Of a DNA stretch of 64,000 nt, positions 35,073 to 43,091 are shown in pieces. The translations under genes were made by a program, and so were the position numbers. The notes below the pieces were generated by a model. That model was not told where the DNA came from. It saw only the letters and a list, made by a program, of their open reading frames with translations, and did not search any database. Origin of the DNA: Lachnospiraceae bacterium (GTDB lineage Bacteria; Bacillota; Clostridia; Lachnospirales; Lachnospiraceae); contig JAQVCW010000014.1 of assembly GCA_028689585.1 (NCBI GenBank), forward strand, positions 1 to 64,000. The letters run 5' to 3'. The stretch's first letter is position 1. Each line of letters starts with the position of its first letter.

Positions 35073-35469
35073 ACGATAATCGGAGCGGAACAATTGGAAC
35101 GGGATAAGACACCTTTACTTATATTATATTGATAAATCCTGAATGGAAGAATTCCGAAAAGAGAGAATTCCAAAATAGAATATTTCTAAAAGGAGCAGGT
35201 TCTCAAAAGGAGCAGGTTCCCAAAGCAGAATATTTCTAAATTGAAGCGTCCGAATGAAAGAATTCAGAAATTCAACATAATACCACATGAGATCAGATTA
35301 TAAAAAAGAAATGATGTAAAGAAATCATTGAGTAATTATAACTGCTTTATAAAAAATATATCGAAAGGTATGATAAAATAAATAGCAGGATTATCCCTCC
35401 GATTTATATTTAATAAAATAAAAAAGCCGAGAAGGGCTAAAATAAAATTGAATAATAAAAAAATCAGAT
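35073..35469. other. AT-rich stretch without recognisable genes
   Basis: About 400 bp with no convincing frame. It contains a short direct repeat AAAGGAGCAGGTTC (twice near 35188-35222) and several GAATTC-rich and TATTTCTAAA-type repeats. It may be decayed coding DNA or the tail of the small-RNA transcript, which would end at the terminator at 35470. Confidence 0.5.
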
Positions 35470-35503
35470 AGAGCCGTTGTATAGCACAGCGGCTCTGTTT
35501 TTT
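35470..35503 (+). terminator. terminator at the end of the 34.8-35.5 kb transcript
   Basis: AGAGCCG / CGGCTCT with a 13-nt loop, followed by GTTTTTT. Confidence 0.9.
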
Positions 35504-35543
35504 ATGATATAGGAAATTCCTCGAATTTCCTATATCATAAAAA
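35499..35543. repeat. perfect 20-bp palindrome
   Basis: TTTTTATGATATAGGAAATT is followed after a 5-nt loop (CCTCG) by its exact complement, ending CATAAAAA. With T and A tracts at each end it could terminate transcription in both directions. Confidence 0.9.
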
Positions 35544-35579
35544 GCAGCAAAGCTGCAAGGATGCGCAGCTTCGCGCGCG

Positions 35580-35640
35580 GAACAAAAGCTGTGCTGCTAA
35601 AGAAACTGGCTCGCGGGGTGTGCGAAGCACACTTTTGTTC
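35580..35640 (-). terminator. hairpin at the 3' end of the pyridoxal kinase gene
   Basis: GAACAAAAG-c-TGTGCT pairs with AGCACA-CTTTTGTTC, reaching the stop codon of the minus-strand gene. A small hairpin GTGTGC / GCACAC sits inside. Probably the minus-strand terminator. Confidence 0.65.
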
Positions 35641-36477
35641 TTATATTTTTCCGATTAGCTGAAGCAGACGGGGCATGGTGGTTTCGAAGTCCACGCCGTA
35701 GGAACGGCTGTCCGGATTGGCTACGGTGACACGAATGGTTTCCATGGTGTAGTCACAGGCTGTCTTCAATGCGTCCGGAAGGCTGAAGCCATTCATGAGA
35801 GCTCCGACGGTGGTGCTGGAGAAGATATCTCCGGTGCCGTGGTAGCTGACCGGAAGACGGACGGTATCATAGAAGAAATACTCTCCGGCGGCGCAGTCCA
35901 GGCCAAGGATGCCGATGCGGTCCGGACTGAGAGAAACACCAGTGAGAACCGCGTATTTGGGGCCAAGTCCGGCCAGACGCCGGAGCATTTCTTTCAGGTA
36001 GCTTTCGTCATAAGTCTCTTTGTAGGGCATGCCGGTGAGGAAAGAGGCCTCAGTGATGTTTGGAACGATGATGTCTGCTTTCTGGCACAGCTTTGCCATT
36101 TCGCCGGCGAAAGCCAGATCAAAGCCGGCGTATAATTTTCCATTGTCCGCCATGACCGGATCGATAAAAATAGTGGTGCCCTGTTCACGAAACTGTTCAA
36201 AAAAATTCCGAACCTGGTGAATCTGCTGGAATGAACCAAGATATCCGGTATAGATGGCATCAAAGTGAAAGTTTTCTTTTTTCCAGTGGGCAGCAATCGG
36301 CTCCACCTGATTGGTTAGATCGGCCCAGGTAAATCCGGTGAACATAGTATGAGTGGAGAGAACTGCGGTAGGAAGAATGGCAGTTTCTATGCCCATAGCG
36401 GAGATGATGGGAAGTGCTACGGTTAAAGAACATTTTCCGATGCAGGAAATGTCCTGGATAGTTACGATTCGCTTCAT
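35641..36477 (-). CDS. pdxK: pyridoxal/pyridoxamine kinase
   Basis: About 278 residues of the PfkB/ribokinase fold that phosphorylate B6 vitamers, a salvage route to PLP. Landmarks are MKRIVTIQDISCIGKCS at the N-terminus, TGYLGS, FIDPVMADNGKLY, IVPNITEASFLTG and the anion-hole segment YHGTGDIFSS. The ATG at 36477 has GGAGG nine bases upstream; the frame extends 23 codons further without a ribosome site. It is divergent from a PdxR-type regulator across a shared 160-bp region. Confidence 0.93.
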   Translation of the reverse strand: MKRIVTIQDISCIGKCSLTVALPIISAMGIETAILPTAVLSTHTMFTGFTWADLTNQVEPIAAHWKKENFHFDAIYTGYLGSFQQIHQVRNFFEQFREQGTTIFIDPVMADNGKLYAGFDLAFAGEMAKLCQKADIIVPNITEASFLTGMPYKETYDESYLKEMLRRLAGLGPKYAVLTGVSLSPDRIGILGLDCAAGEYFFYDTVRLPVSYHGTGDIFSSTTVGALMNGFSLPDALKTACDYTMETIRVTVANPDSRSYGVDFETTMPRLLQLIGKI

Positions 36478-36539
36478 GAATAATTTCCTCCATAACTTAC
36501 AGAATGCGTGTGATTTACAGAATGCGCGAGGCTGCTGTT

Positions 36540-36598
36540 TTGACAAATACTATGATAGAGATTATAATAAAAATTGGCTATACGAAAATATCCAATTT
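36540..36598 (+). promoter_or_regulatory. promoter with palindromic operator, pdxK-pdxR intergenic region
   Basis: A perfect TTGACA (36540-36545), 17-bp spacer and TATAAT (36563-36568) face the regulator gene. Immediately downstream is the imperfect palindrome AAATTGG-c-TAT / ATA-t-CCAATTT (36571-36598), placed to act as a repressor or autoregulator site. Confidence 0.8.
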
Positions 36599-36639
36599 GA
36601 TTAAAATATATAAGGTCAGATAAAAAAGGAATTAAAATA

Positions 36640-38103
36640 ATGCTTACTTATTCATTTGAAATGCTTGGAAATAATAGTCTGTATGAACACCTGTATAAAT
36701 GCATTCGCAGAGATATTCTGAATGGAACAATCAGATCGGGAGAGAAGCTGCCTTCCAAGAGAAGCTTTGCAAAGAATCTGGGTGTCAGCGTGATTACGGT
36801 TGAAAATGCCTATGCGCAGCTTGTGGCGGAGGGATATATTTATTCTGTTCCAAAGTCCGGCTACTATGCCGCAGAGATAAAAAAACATCTGCTGACACCC
36901 TCCGGCGAGCTCCGGGAGGAGAAGCGGATACCGGGGCGGGATGTGCCGTTATGGAAGCCGTGCGCTTTACAGACGGCCCGGGAAGAATGGCTGGCGGATT
37001 TTGTGAACAGCCGGATGGACTCCGGCCAGTTTCCATTTACGATCTGGGCGAGATTGCTGCGGGGAGTTCTGGCCGGGCAGAAGACAGAGCTGATGGAAAA
37101 GGCTCCCGGAATGGGGGTCTGGAAGCTGCGCCAGGCGATTGCCGGCTATTTGCTGCAGTTTCAGGGGATGCGGGTAAGAGCGGAACAGATCATTGTGGGA
37201 GCGGGGACGGAGTACCTGTACAGTCTGTTGATTCAACTGCTGGGGCGGGATAAGGTCTATGCACTGGAAAATCCCGGATATGTGAAGATCGCCCAGGTCT
37301 ATGAAAGCTGCCAGGTGAAGGCGGTGTATGTCCCGATGGATGAAAAGGGAGTCCGCCTGGATGAACTGAGGAAGGAAAATGCGGATGTTATGCACATTTC
37401 GCCGTCCCACCATTATCCCACCGGCATTACGACGCCCATTGGCAGGCGCTGTGACCTGCTGGCCTGGGCAAATGAAAAGGAAGAACGCTATATTATAGAG
37501 GATGATTATGACTGCGAATTCCGGCTGGCCGGAAAATCCATCCCTTCGCTCCAGAGTATTGATGAAGGGGACAAAGTGATTTATATGAATACCTTTACCA
37601 AGAGCCTGACGCCTACGATCCGTATCGGATATATGGTGCTGCCGGAGACACTGCTGAAGCGTTTTTGGGAGCGGCTGGGCTTTTATTCCTGCACAGTGTC
37701 CAACTTTGAACAGTATACGCTGGCGGAATTTATTTCGGAAGGATATTTTGAGAAGCATATCAACCGGATGCGCAATTATTACCGAAATAAAAGGGACAAA
37801 TTGCTGGCGGTGATGGAAAACAGTCCGCTGGCTTCCAGAATTGAAATCCGCGAGGCGGACGCCGGGCTGCATTTTCTGATGAGGGTGAATACAAAATGGA
37901 CGGATGCAGAGCTGATGCGCCGGGCAGAGGAGGCAGGAATAAAAATTTCCTGTTTATCCCAGTATTATCTGGGAGAAAATGGGAAAAAGAAAGAAGCGGA
38001 AGGCCGGGTCATCATTAATTATTCGGGTCTGGAGGATGGAAAAATGGAGCTGGTGGTGGGAAAATTATATGAAGTGTGGTTCGGAGGAGAAAAAAACCTC
38101 TGA
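36640..38103 (+). CDS. pdxR: PdxR/MocR-type regulator (GntR HTH plus aminotransferase domain)
   Basis: A 487-residue fusion. The N-terminal winged helix-turn-helix of GntR type (residues about 12-75; LYKCIRRDILNGTIRSGEKL) is followed by a fold-type I aminotransferase domain that binds PLP through the Lys in NTFTKSLTPTIRIGY; EDDYDCEFR and YPTGITTP are also present. PdxR proteins sense PLP and control B6 genes. The divergent pyridoxal kinase makes that role likely here, with the palindrome in the shared region as the probable site. Confidence 0.92.
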   Translation: MLTYSFEMLGNNSLYEHLYKCIRRDILNGTIRSGEKLPSKRSFAKNLGVSVITVENAYAQLVAEGYIYSVPKSGYYAAEIKKHLLTPSGELREEKRIPGRDVPLWKPCALQTAREEWLADFVNSRMDSGQFPFTIWARLLRGVLAGQKTELMEKAPGMGVWKLRQAIAGYLLQFQGMRVRAEQIIVGAGTEYLYSLLIQLLGRDKVYALENPGYVKIAQVYESCQVKAVYVPMDEKGVRLDELRKENADVMHISPSHHYPTGITTPIGRRCDLLAWANEKEERYIIEDDYDCEFRLAGKSIPSLQSIDEGDKVIYMNTFTKSLTPTIRIGYMVLPETLLKRFWERLGFYSCTVSNFEQYTLAEFISEGYFEKHINRMRNYYRNKRDKLLAVMENSPLASRIEIREADAGLHFLMRVNTKWTDAELMRRAEEAGIKISCLSQYYLGENGKKKEAEGRVIINYSGLEDGKMELVVGKLYEVWFGGEKNL

Positions 38104-38150
38104 ATCACAATGTTTTCAGGAAAAAAACATGATTTTTATGGCGGTAGCTT

Positions 38151-38179
38151 TTGACATTAAAATATAGGTATGATACACT
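38151..38179 (+). promoter_or_regulatory. promoter of the TPR/P-loop gene
   Basis: A perfect TTGACA, a 17-bp spacer, then TACACT, about 25-35 bp upstream of the start. Confidence 0.75.
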
Positions 38180-38203
38180 AAAAACAATATACCAGAATAT
38201 GAG

Positions 38204-41200
38204 GTGGAGAAGTTGGATAAAAATGAGTATAACCTCAAATTAGAGGAAATTGACAGATACGTTAATCAGGGAAACTACAGCGAAGCAGCCAAAGTAGCAG
38301 ATGTCATTGACTGGAGACGGGTTCGGAATGTACGCACACTTTGTATGGTCAGCGAAATATATGAGGCAGACAACCGGTTTGAAGACAGCAAGGCTCTTTT
38401 GCTCCGGGCATATCGCCGTTCACCGGTGGGGCGGGCTATCTTATACCGCCTGGTAGAGGTGACGATTCATTTAAAACAGTTTGATGAGGCGATTGAGTAT
38501 TATTCGGAATATGTTCAGGCCGCGCCTCATGATAATAACAAATATATTTTAAAATATAAGATCTACAGAGGAAGAGGTTCTTCCCTGGAGGAGCAGATTG
38601 ATATCCTGAAAGAATACCTGAGCCAGGAGTATACAGAAAAATGGGCTTATGAGCTGGCGAGACTGTATCAGCAGGCCGACCGCATTCAGGACTGCCTGAC
38701 TGCCTGTGATGATCTTGTACTCTGGTTTCACAATGGCAAATATGTGATCAAGGCTCTGGAGCTGAAGAAGAAGTATGCGCCTCTGACACCCAAGCAGCAG
38801 GAGATCTACGAACATCGCTTTGAAGAACCGGCAGAGGATGAGGAAGAAATCACAGATGAGACTGCTCTTGGCGGGGAGAAGCGGATTATAGATACCAGTG
38901 AAGATGAACTGGCGGAAAATATCATTTCCGATACGGAAAGAGAAATTGCTCAGACCGTGGCGGACAGCCGGAGAGATGCGGAAGGAAATGCTTTTGATAC
39001 GCAAAGCTCAGAGGCGGAGCCTGAGGATATGGAAGAGGATTCTGAGGAGACACCGGACAGTCAGGAAAATATGCTGGATGAGCCGGTGGAGGATGCACAG
39101 GCATTTGATGACCAGTTGAACAAATATAATACGCAGGATCTGCAGACAGAGCTGGTAAAGAGTATGCGGGAAATTGTGTCCGGCGTGATCTCCAGAAATG
39201 GAATAGAAGAGGACGAGGATGAACTGGCTGCGGATCAGATCATTGAGCAGTCCAAGGAGGAGCAGGCGGTGAAGGAGCCTGTGCCGCCCGTGCTAAAGGA
39301 GATGGGAATACCGGTTCCCACAGCACCGAGGATTCAGATGCCGGCGGCGAAGGCCGAAGCGGTGGCCGGACAGCTTTCCATTGATGATATTCTCCTTTCC
39401 ATGGGAGAGCGTGGAAAGGCAGTGAAGGAAGCGGCAGCAAAGGCTTCCGCAGCCCAGAAGCGGCCTCAGGCATCCGGTGTTGTATCGGCTATGGATGAAG
39501 CGCTGATGAATATGGGCGTTCCGCCTCACGTACCGGAACCGGAAGAGAATGGTACCGGTCTGGACGAGACCGCGGCAGCGCAGGATGATTTTGATTCGGA
39601 TGAGAATATGGCTGCAGAGGAAGAGTTTGATGAATTTGATGAGAACGATGCGGTGAAGAATGATCCTGTTACGGAAGAAAAAGAGCGTGTCAGAAGATTT
39701 CGGAAGGCAGAAGCGGAAAGCAGGGGCGAAGAAGAGAACGTGAAGGAGGAAGACGGCGGCTGGCTGGAGGAAGATCTGGCGTCGGCACCTACCAGACGTA
39801 TCCCCACCGAGGAAATCGCTGAGAGACACGCATCCTATGGCATAGAAGCTCTGGAGCGGGAAAAAGCAGCGGTGCAGGAACCGAAAAAGGGCAGAAGAGC
39901 AGCCGGCCGGCAGCAGGCGGAAGCAAAGCAGCGCGGCGGTGCGGTGGAACAGGCAGAAGAAACGTTCCGCAGCGATGCGGTGGAACAGGAAGAAGAAACA
40001 TTCCGCGACGGTGCAGTGCGGCAGGCAGAAGCAAGGCAGCGCGGCGGTGCGGTGCGGCAGGCAGAAGCAAGGCAGCGCGGCGGTGTGGTGGAACAGGAAG
40101 AAGAAACGTTCGGCGACGGTGCAGTGGAGCAGGCAGAAGCAAAGCAGCGCCGTGGTGCAGTGCGGCAGGCAGAAGCAAAGCAGCGCCCCGGTGCGGTGCG
40201 GCAGGCAGAAGCAAAGCAGCGCCCCGGTGCGGTGCGGCAGGCAGAAGCAAGGCAGCGCAGCAGTGCGGTGGAACAGGCAGAAGAAACGTTCCGCCCCGAT
40301 GCAGTGGAGCAGGCAGAAGAAACGTTCCGCCCCGATGCAGTGGAGCAGGCAGAAGAAGCGTTCCGCCCCGATGCAGCGCAGCAGACAAAAGATATGAGCC
40401 GTATGCCGGCGGAAGAGTTTGACAAAAGTGCAGAAGAGCCGGAAGCACAGAGCAGTGGTGCAGCGCAGACAACGATAGACCTGCGGAGCCGGCAGCAGAC
40501 CAGAGGTGCTCAGGCAAATCGGTCAAGACAGCGGGCAGCAGCACCGGAACAGATACAGCCGAACATCTACGGAAGCCATCCGATGGTAAAAGAATACCAG
40601 AAGGGACTGTTTGCAGGGTTCTTAGGCATTCAGAATATGGAAGAGCAGATCGCATCCGCGATTGAACAGGCGGGCAAAAAGGGCGAAGACAGAACCTCGA
40701 AGAGCGGAAATGTCCTGATTTTAGGCGGACATGGCTGCGGCAAGACTACGATTGCTACCGGAATCGCAAAAGCGATTGCTCAGGATCGGGGAAGCCAGTT
40801 TGTGAAAATGGCGAAAATCTATGCTTCTGATCTGAACCGGAAGGATATTGCAGCTACGATTGCGAAGATTGCCGGAGGCACTCTGATCGTGGAAGAGGCA
40901 GGTGACCTGGAAGACGGCATTGTGGATCAACTGACTACGGCGATGGAGTTTCGGACCGACGGACTGATCATTATATTGGAAGATGAGCAGCAGTACATTC
41001 ATGAACTGCTGATGCGCCATCCGAGATTTACCATGAAATTCACATCCCAGATCTACATTCCGGTATTCACTATTGATGAACTGGTGGGCTTCGGACAGAT
41101 TTATGCGGGAGAGCAGGATTATGTATTCAGCGAATCCGCAGCGGCGGCCCTCTATGACCGCATTGGAAATGTGGCGGCTCAGGGAGATGCGGTTTCCATT

Positions 41201-41329
41201 AACAATGTGATCGAGCTGGTAGACCAGGCGATTCATAAATCGAACAAGTTTTTCCGGAAACTGACTGCCGGAAAAAAACGATTTGATGTCAATGACTGCA
41301 TTATTCTGCAGGAAAAGGATTTCCGATAG
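38204..41329 (+). CDS. TPR and AAA-like P-loop protein with variable repeat linker
   Basis: About 1041 residues. The N-terminal 190 residues are TPR-like (NYSEAAKVADVIDW, FDEAIEYYSEYV). A long acidic, disordered linker follows, including about thirteen 12-residue repeats (AVRQAEAKQRPG / AVEQAEETFRPD; DNA 39915-40382). The C-terminal 230 residues form an AAA-like ATPase with GGHGCGKTT near residues 842-850 and a Walker B-like GTLIVEEAG. The layout resembles CbxX/CfqX-type AAA domains. The GTG at 38204 overlaps the ribosome site; the TTG at 38213 is the better-spaced alternative. Its cellular role is unknown and it appears monocistronic. Confidence 0.82.
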   Translation: MEKLDKNEYNLKLEEIDRYVNQGNYSEAAKVADVIDWRRVRNVRTLCMVSEIYEADNRFEDSKALLLRAYRRSPVGRAILYRLVEVTIHLKQFDEAIEYYSEYVQAAPHDNNKYILKYKIYRGRGSSLEEQIDILKEYLSQEYTEKWAYELARLYQQADRIQDCLTACDDLVLWFHNGKYVIKALELKKKYAPLTPKQQEIYEHRFEEPAEDEEEITDETALGGEKRIIDTSEDELAENIISDTEREIAQTVADSRRDAEGNAFDTQSSEAEPEDMEEDSEETPDSQENMLDEPVEDAQAFDDQLNKYNTQDLQTELVKSMREIVSGVISRNGIEEDEDELAADQIIEQSKEEQAVKEPVPPVLKEMGIPVPTAPRIQMPAAKAEAVAGQLSIDDILLSMGERGKAVKEAAAKASAAQKRPQASGVVSAMDEALMNMGVPPHVPEPEENGTGLDETAAAQDDFDSDENMAAEEEFDEFDENDAVKNDPVTEEKERVRRFRKAEAESRGEEENVKEEDGGWLEEDLASAPTRRIPTEEIAERHASYGIEALEREKAAVQEPKKGRRAAGRQQAEAKQRGGAVEQAEETFRSDAVEQEEETFRDGAVRQAEARQRGGAVRQAEARQRGGVVEQEEETFGDGAVEQAEAKQRRGAVRQAEAKQRPGAVRQAEAKQRPGAVRQAEARQRSSAVEQAEETFRPDAVEQAEETFRPDAVEQAEEAFRPDAAQQTKDMSRMPAEEFDKSAEEPEAQSSGAAQTTIDLRSRQQTRGAQANRSRQRAAAPEQIQPNIYGSHPMVKEYQKGLFAGFLGIQNMEEQIASAIEQAGKKGEDRTSKSGNVLILGGHGCGKTTIATGIAKAIAQDRGSQFVKMAKIYASDLNRKDIAATIAKIAGGTLIVEEAGDLEDGIVDQLTTAMEFRTDGLIIILEDEQQYIHELLMRHPRFTMKFTSQIYIPVFTIDELVGFGQIYAGEQDYVFSESAAAALYDRIGNVAAQGDAVSINNVIELVDQAIHKSNKFFRKLTAGKKRFDVNDCIILQEKDFR
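39915..40382 (+). repeat. thirteen 36-bp repeats in the TPR/P-loop gene
   Basis: In-frame 36-bp units encode 12 residues of two alternating types (QAEAKQRxG and QAEETFRxD). Because of the repeat, all six frames stay open here, which produces spurious long frames on both strands. Confidence 0.92.
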
Positions 41330-41447
41330 GTCAGGCGGCGAATGCCAAATATTTATTTGCTTCGGATATAAGAATGACGAATAAAATGTGAAAAAAGTGT
41401 GCATTTTTGACAGATATTACAAAAATAAAATTCCTTTGGCATTTCGT

Positions 41448-41476
41448 TTGACAATGAACAATCAGGTTGCTAAAAT
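41448..41476 (+). promoter_or_regulatory. promoter of the nucleoside transporter operon
   Basis: A perfect TTGACA, a 17-bp spacer, then TAAAAT, about 20 bp ahead of the purine aptamer. Confidence 0.8.
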
Positions 41477-41497
41477 CTGATTAAGAAGAAGTGTTAT

Positions 41498-41619
41498 GCC
41501 GATATAGATCTGGATAGATGGTCCGGATGTTTCTACCGCACGCCATTCAGATGCGACTATTGGTTGAACAGAAATATTGTCTAAGGCAGACATACCTCGT
41601 TTGTATGTCTGTCTTTTTC
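41498..41619 (+). promoter_or_regulatory. purine (guanine-type) riboswitch with terminator
   Basis: P1 pairs CCGATA with TATTGG. P2 is ATCTGGA / TCCGGAT with loop TAGATGG. The J2/3 hallmark TTTCTACC is followed by P3 and GACTAT, where the C corresponds to C74 of guanine aptamers. L3 has the kissing CC but lacks the usual TAAA. A terminator follows (CAGACATAC / GTATGTCTG, then TTTTT; 41587-41619). It precedes a nucleoside ABC transporter operon. Confidence 0.9.
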
Positions 41620-41765
41620 TTTCTGGAAAGCCGTAAGATAGGCCGCATGGTATTTGAAAGGGGCTGTTTTTTGCGGAAAAGAATCGAAGGACCAAAGCCG
41701 GGGGCATATCGCTGCAGGCACAGGAACCTGTCAATGTTTTATCTAATCATAGGAGGAAAGTAAGT

Positions 41766-42960
41766 ATGAAATTATTCAAAAAAGCAGCAGTTCTGACGAT
41801 GACCGCTGCAGTGACCATCGGCGCTGCATGCGCAGCAAGTGCTGCGGAACCGGTAGCGGCTGAAGACATGAAGGTAGGTATTGTCTATATTGGTGATGAG
41901 CAGGAAGGATATACCTATGCTCATATGATCGGCATGGACGATATGAAAGCGGCATGTGGACTTTCTGATGATCAGGTGATTGCGAAATACAACATTCCGG
42001 AAGATGAGAGCTGTTATGACGCAGCGGTTGACCTTGCAGAGCAGGGATGCCAGATCATCTTTGCCAACAGCTTTGGACATGAGGATTATATCATGCAGGC
42101 GGCCAGCGAATATCCGGACGTTCAGTTCTGCCATGCTACCGGTTACCAGGCAGCTACCAGCGGACTGGAGAATATGCACAATTACTTCACTTCTGTCTAT
42201 GAATCACGTTATGTATCCGGTATTGTAGCAGGCATGAAGCTGGCAGAAGAATACGGCGCAGATACCGACAGCAAGATCGGATATGTAGGTGCTTACTCTT
42301 ATGCAGAAGTTATTTCCGGCTACACCGCGTTCTATCTGGGCGTAAAATCAATCTGCCCGAACGTGACCATGGAAGTAAAATATACCGGTTCCTGGGCTGA
42401 TCAGGCTCTGGAAAAAGAGACAGCAGAAGCGCTGATCGCAGACGGCTGTGTATTAGTCAGCCAGCATGCAGATACCACCGGTGCTGCAAGTGCTGCAGAA
42501 GCGAACAAAGTATATGACGTAGGATATAATGTATCCATGCTGGATGCGGCTCCAAATTATGCACTGACCTCTGCTTCTATCAAATGGGGACCATATTACA
42601 CTTATGCAGTAAACTGCGTCATGAATGGCGAGACCATCGATACTGACTGGTGCCCAGGGCTATGCAGACGGCGCTGTATGGATCACAGATCTGGGCACCT
42701 GCGTTGCAGAAGGAACACAGGAAGCAGTAGACAAAGCATGGGCAGCGATCGTAGACGGATCTGTTCGTGTATTTGATACCTCCACCTGGACCGTAGGCGG
42801 AGAAACCATCACCACCACGGCTACGGATGATCTGGCAGAGACCTATCACAATCAGGAATACATCAGCCCGGACGGATACTTTATGGAATCTGAACTGGCA
42901 TCTGCTCCTGCATTTGCATTCCACATCGACGGTATCACTGAGCTGAACCAGGTATTCTAA
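41766..42960 (+). pseudogene. BMP-family nucleoside-binding protein, frameshifted
   Basis: A periplasmic-binding-type protein of the basic membrane protein (BMP/PnrA) family, the substrate receptor of the ABC transporter that follows. It has a signal peptide, then MKVGIVYIGDEQEGYTYAH, GYQAA, SRYVSGIVAGMKL and YVGAYSYAEVISGY. The frame breaks near 42650: after ETIDTDW the sequence continues in another frame as QGYADGAVWITDLG through to ELNQVF at 42960. One extra base in TGGTGCCCAGG explains it. This is either a true inactivating mutation or a sequencing error; the rest of the gene is well conserved. Confidence 0.88.
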
Positions 42961-42990
42961 GAAGTACACCCAGATTTATAAAGCAACAGG

Positions 42991-43039
42991 ATGAGCTGTC
43001 GCACAATAAAGCATTCTGCATTGTGTGACAGCTCATTTT
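42991..43039 (+). terminator. partial terminator within the transporter operon
   Basis: ATGAGCTGTCGCACAAT pairs almost perfectly with ATTGTGTGACAGCTCAT, followed by TTTT. Between binding-protein and ATPase genes, such a hairpin commonly sets the excess of binding protein. Confidence 0.82.
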
Positions 43040-43091
43040 AATCACAGCCATGCAGGTGTCAATTTTGGATGGAAAGAATTGAGGGATATTC

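Noticed and set aside
39789..40655. Minus-strand frame of 288 codons opposite the TPR/P-loop gene
   Set aside because: By-product of the 36-bp repeats, which keep all frames open; product is Leu/Pro/His low complexity.
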